Source of the DNA: JAKLFA01 sp964450385
GTDB lineage: Bacteria > Omnitrophota > Gorgyraeia > Zapsychrales > JANLHA01
Reading direction: 5' to 3'
DNA: 14,973 nt
NCBI GenBank assembly: GCA_964450385.1
Contig: CAYVEC010000031.1
Location: 1 to 14,973, forward strand
Shown: piece by piece, positions 14,893 through 14,973 of the stretch
Layout: every line of letters begins with the position of its first letter
How positions within the stretch are numbered: the first letter of the stretch is position 1
Notes under the pieces: model-generated
The model's database searches: none
What the model was told of the DNA's origin: nothing
Seen by the model: the letters and a program-made list of their open reading frames with translations, nothing else
Made by a program: the position numbers and the translations under genes

Positions 14893-14970
14893 TGGTCGGG
14901 AAGGTGGGATTTGAACCCACGGCCTCAACGTCCCGAACGTTGCGCGCTAGCCGAGCTGCGCTACTTCCCG
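14893..14970 (-). tRNA. tRNA-Pro (anticodon CGG)
   Basis: The reverse complement folds as a complete cloverleaf. The acceptor stem is CGGGAAG paired with CTTCCCG. The anticodon stem CAACG/CGTTG encloses the seven-base loop TTCGGGA, which gives anticodon CGG. The T arm contains GGTTCAAATCC, followed by discriminator A and an encoded CCA. The anticodon reads proline codon CCG. The gene is complete and ends three bases before the right edge of the window. Because CCA is encoded, the Cca enzyme in this window would act on this tRNA only in repair. The promoter of the acyP operon begins about 10 bases after the CCA, and no terminator is visible between them, so the tRNA transcript may be trimmed from a longer RNA. 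Confidence 0.97.
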
Positions 14971-14973
14971 ACA

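Overview
This window is ordinary bacterial chromosome packed with housekeeping genes, all on the minus strand, so transcription runs from high to low coordinates. I see no mobile element, CRISPR array, phage gene, toxin-antitoxin pair or defence system. The organism is a bacterium of moderately high GC (mid to upper 50s percent by eye). Its peptidoglycan is probably of the meso-diaminopimelate type, because MurE carries a DNPR motif. A putative lipoprotein fits a diderm. The gene order does not match a model organism, since rbfA has no nusA or infB upstream. An uncultured phylum such as Omnitrophota is possible, but that is a guess from general flavour and not shown by the sequence.

Region 1 (14973 to 6913): a tRNA-Pro(CGG) gene is followed within a few bases by a sigma70-like promoter (14883-14856) and a leader of about 100 nt with inverted repeats. 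Then comes a nine-gene array: acyP, ligA, a putative lipoprotein gene, xerD, cca, rbfA, nrnA, truB, ribF. Its junctions are nearly all overlapping or almost touching (TAATG, ATGA, or gaps of 1 to 26 nt), which suggests one translationally coupled transcript. The array joins DNA ligation, chromosome dimer resolution, tRNA 3'-end and pseudouridine work, ribosome maturation, small-nucleotide turnover and flavin cofactor synthesis.

Region 2 (6912 to 6669): an AT-rich gap, the only long stretch without a gene. It holds a near-perfect sigma70 promoter (TTGACA, 17 bp, TATACT) and three 10-bp direct repeats beginning GTGG between the -10 element and mraZ. This is the layout expected of an MraZ autoregulatory operator.

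Region 3 (6668 to 1): the division and cell wall (dcw) cluster, in the order mraZ, rsmH, ftsL-like, ftsI-type transpeptidase, murE, murF, mraY (cut by the window edge). MurE and MurF complete UDP-MurNAc-pentapeptide, MraY loads it on undecaprenyl phosphate, and the FtsI-type enzyme crosslinks the product at the septum. RsmH methylates 16S rRNA, and MraZ is the likely regulator of the cluster.

The points most worth a second look are the MraZ operator, the unusual acyP-to-ribF operon with its unrecognised lipoprotein, a strong excess of the tetranucleotide GATC across the coding DNA, the structured acyP leader, and a repeat-built linker in LigA.
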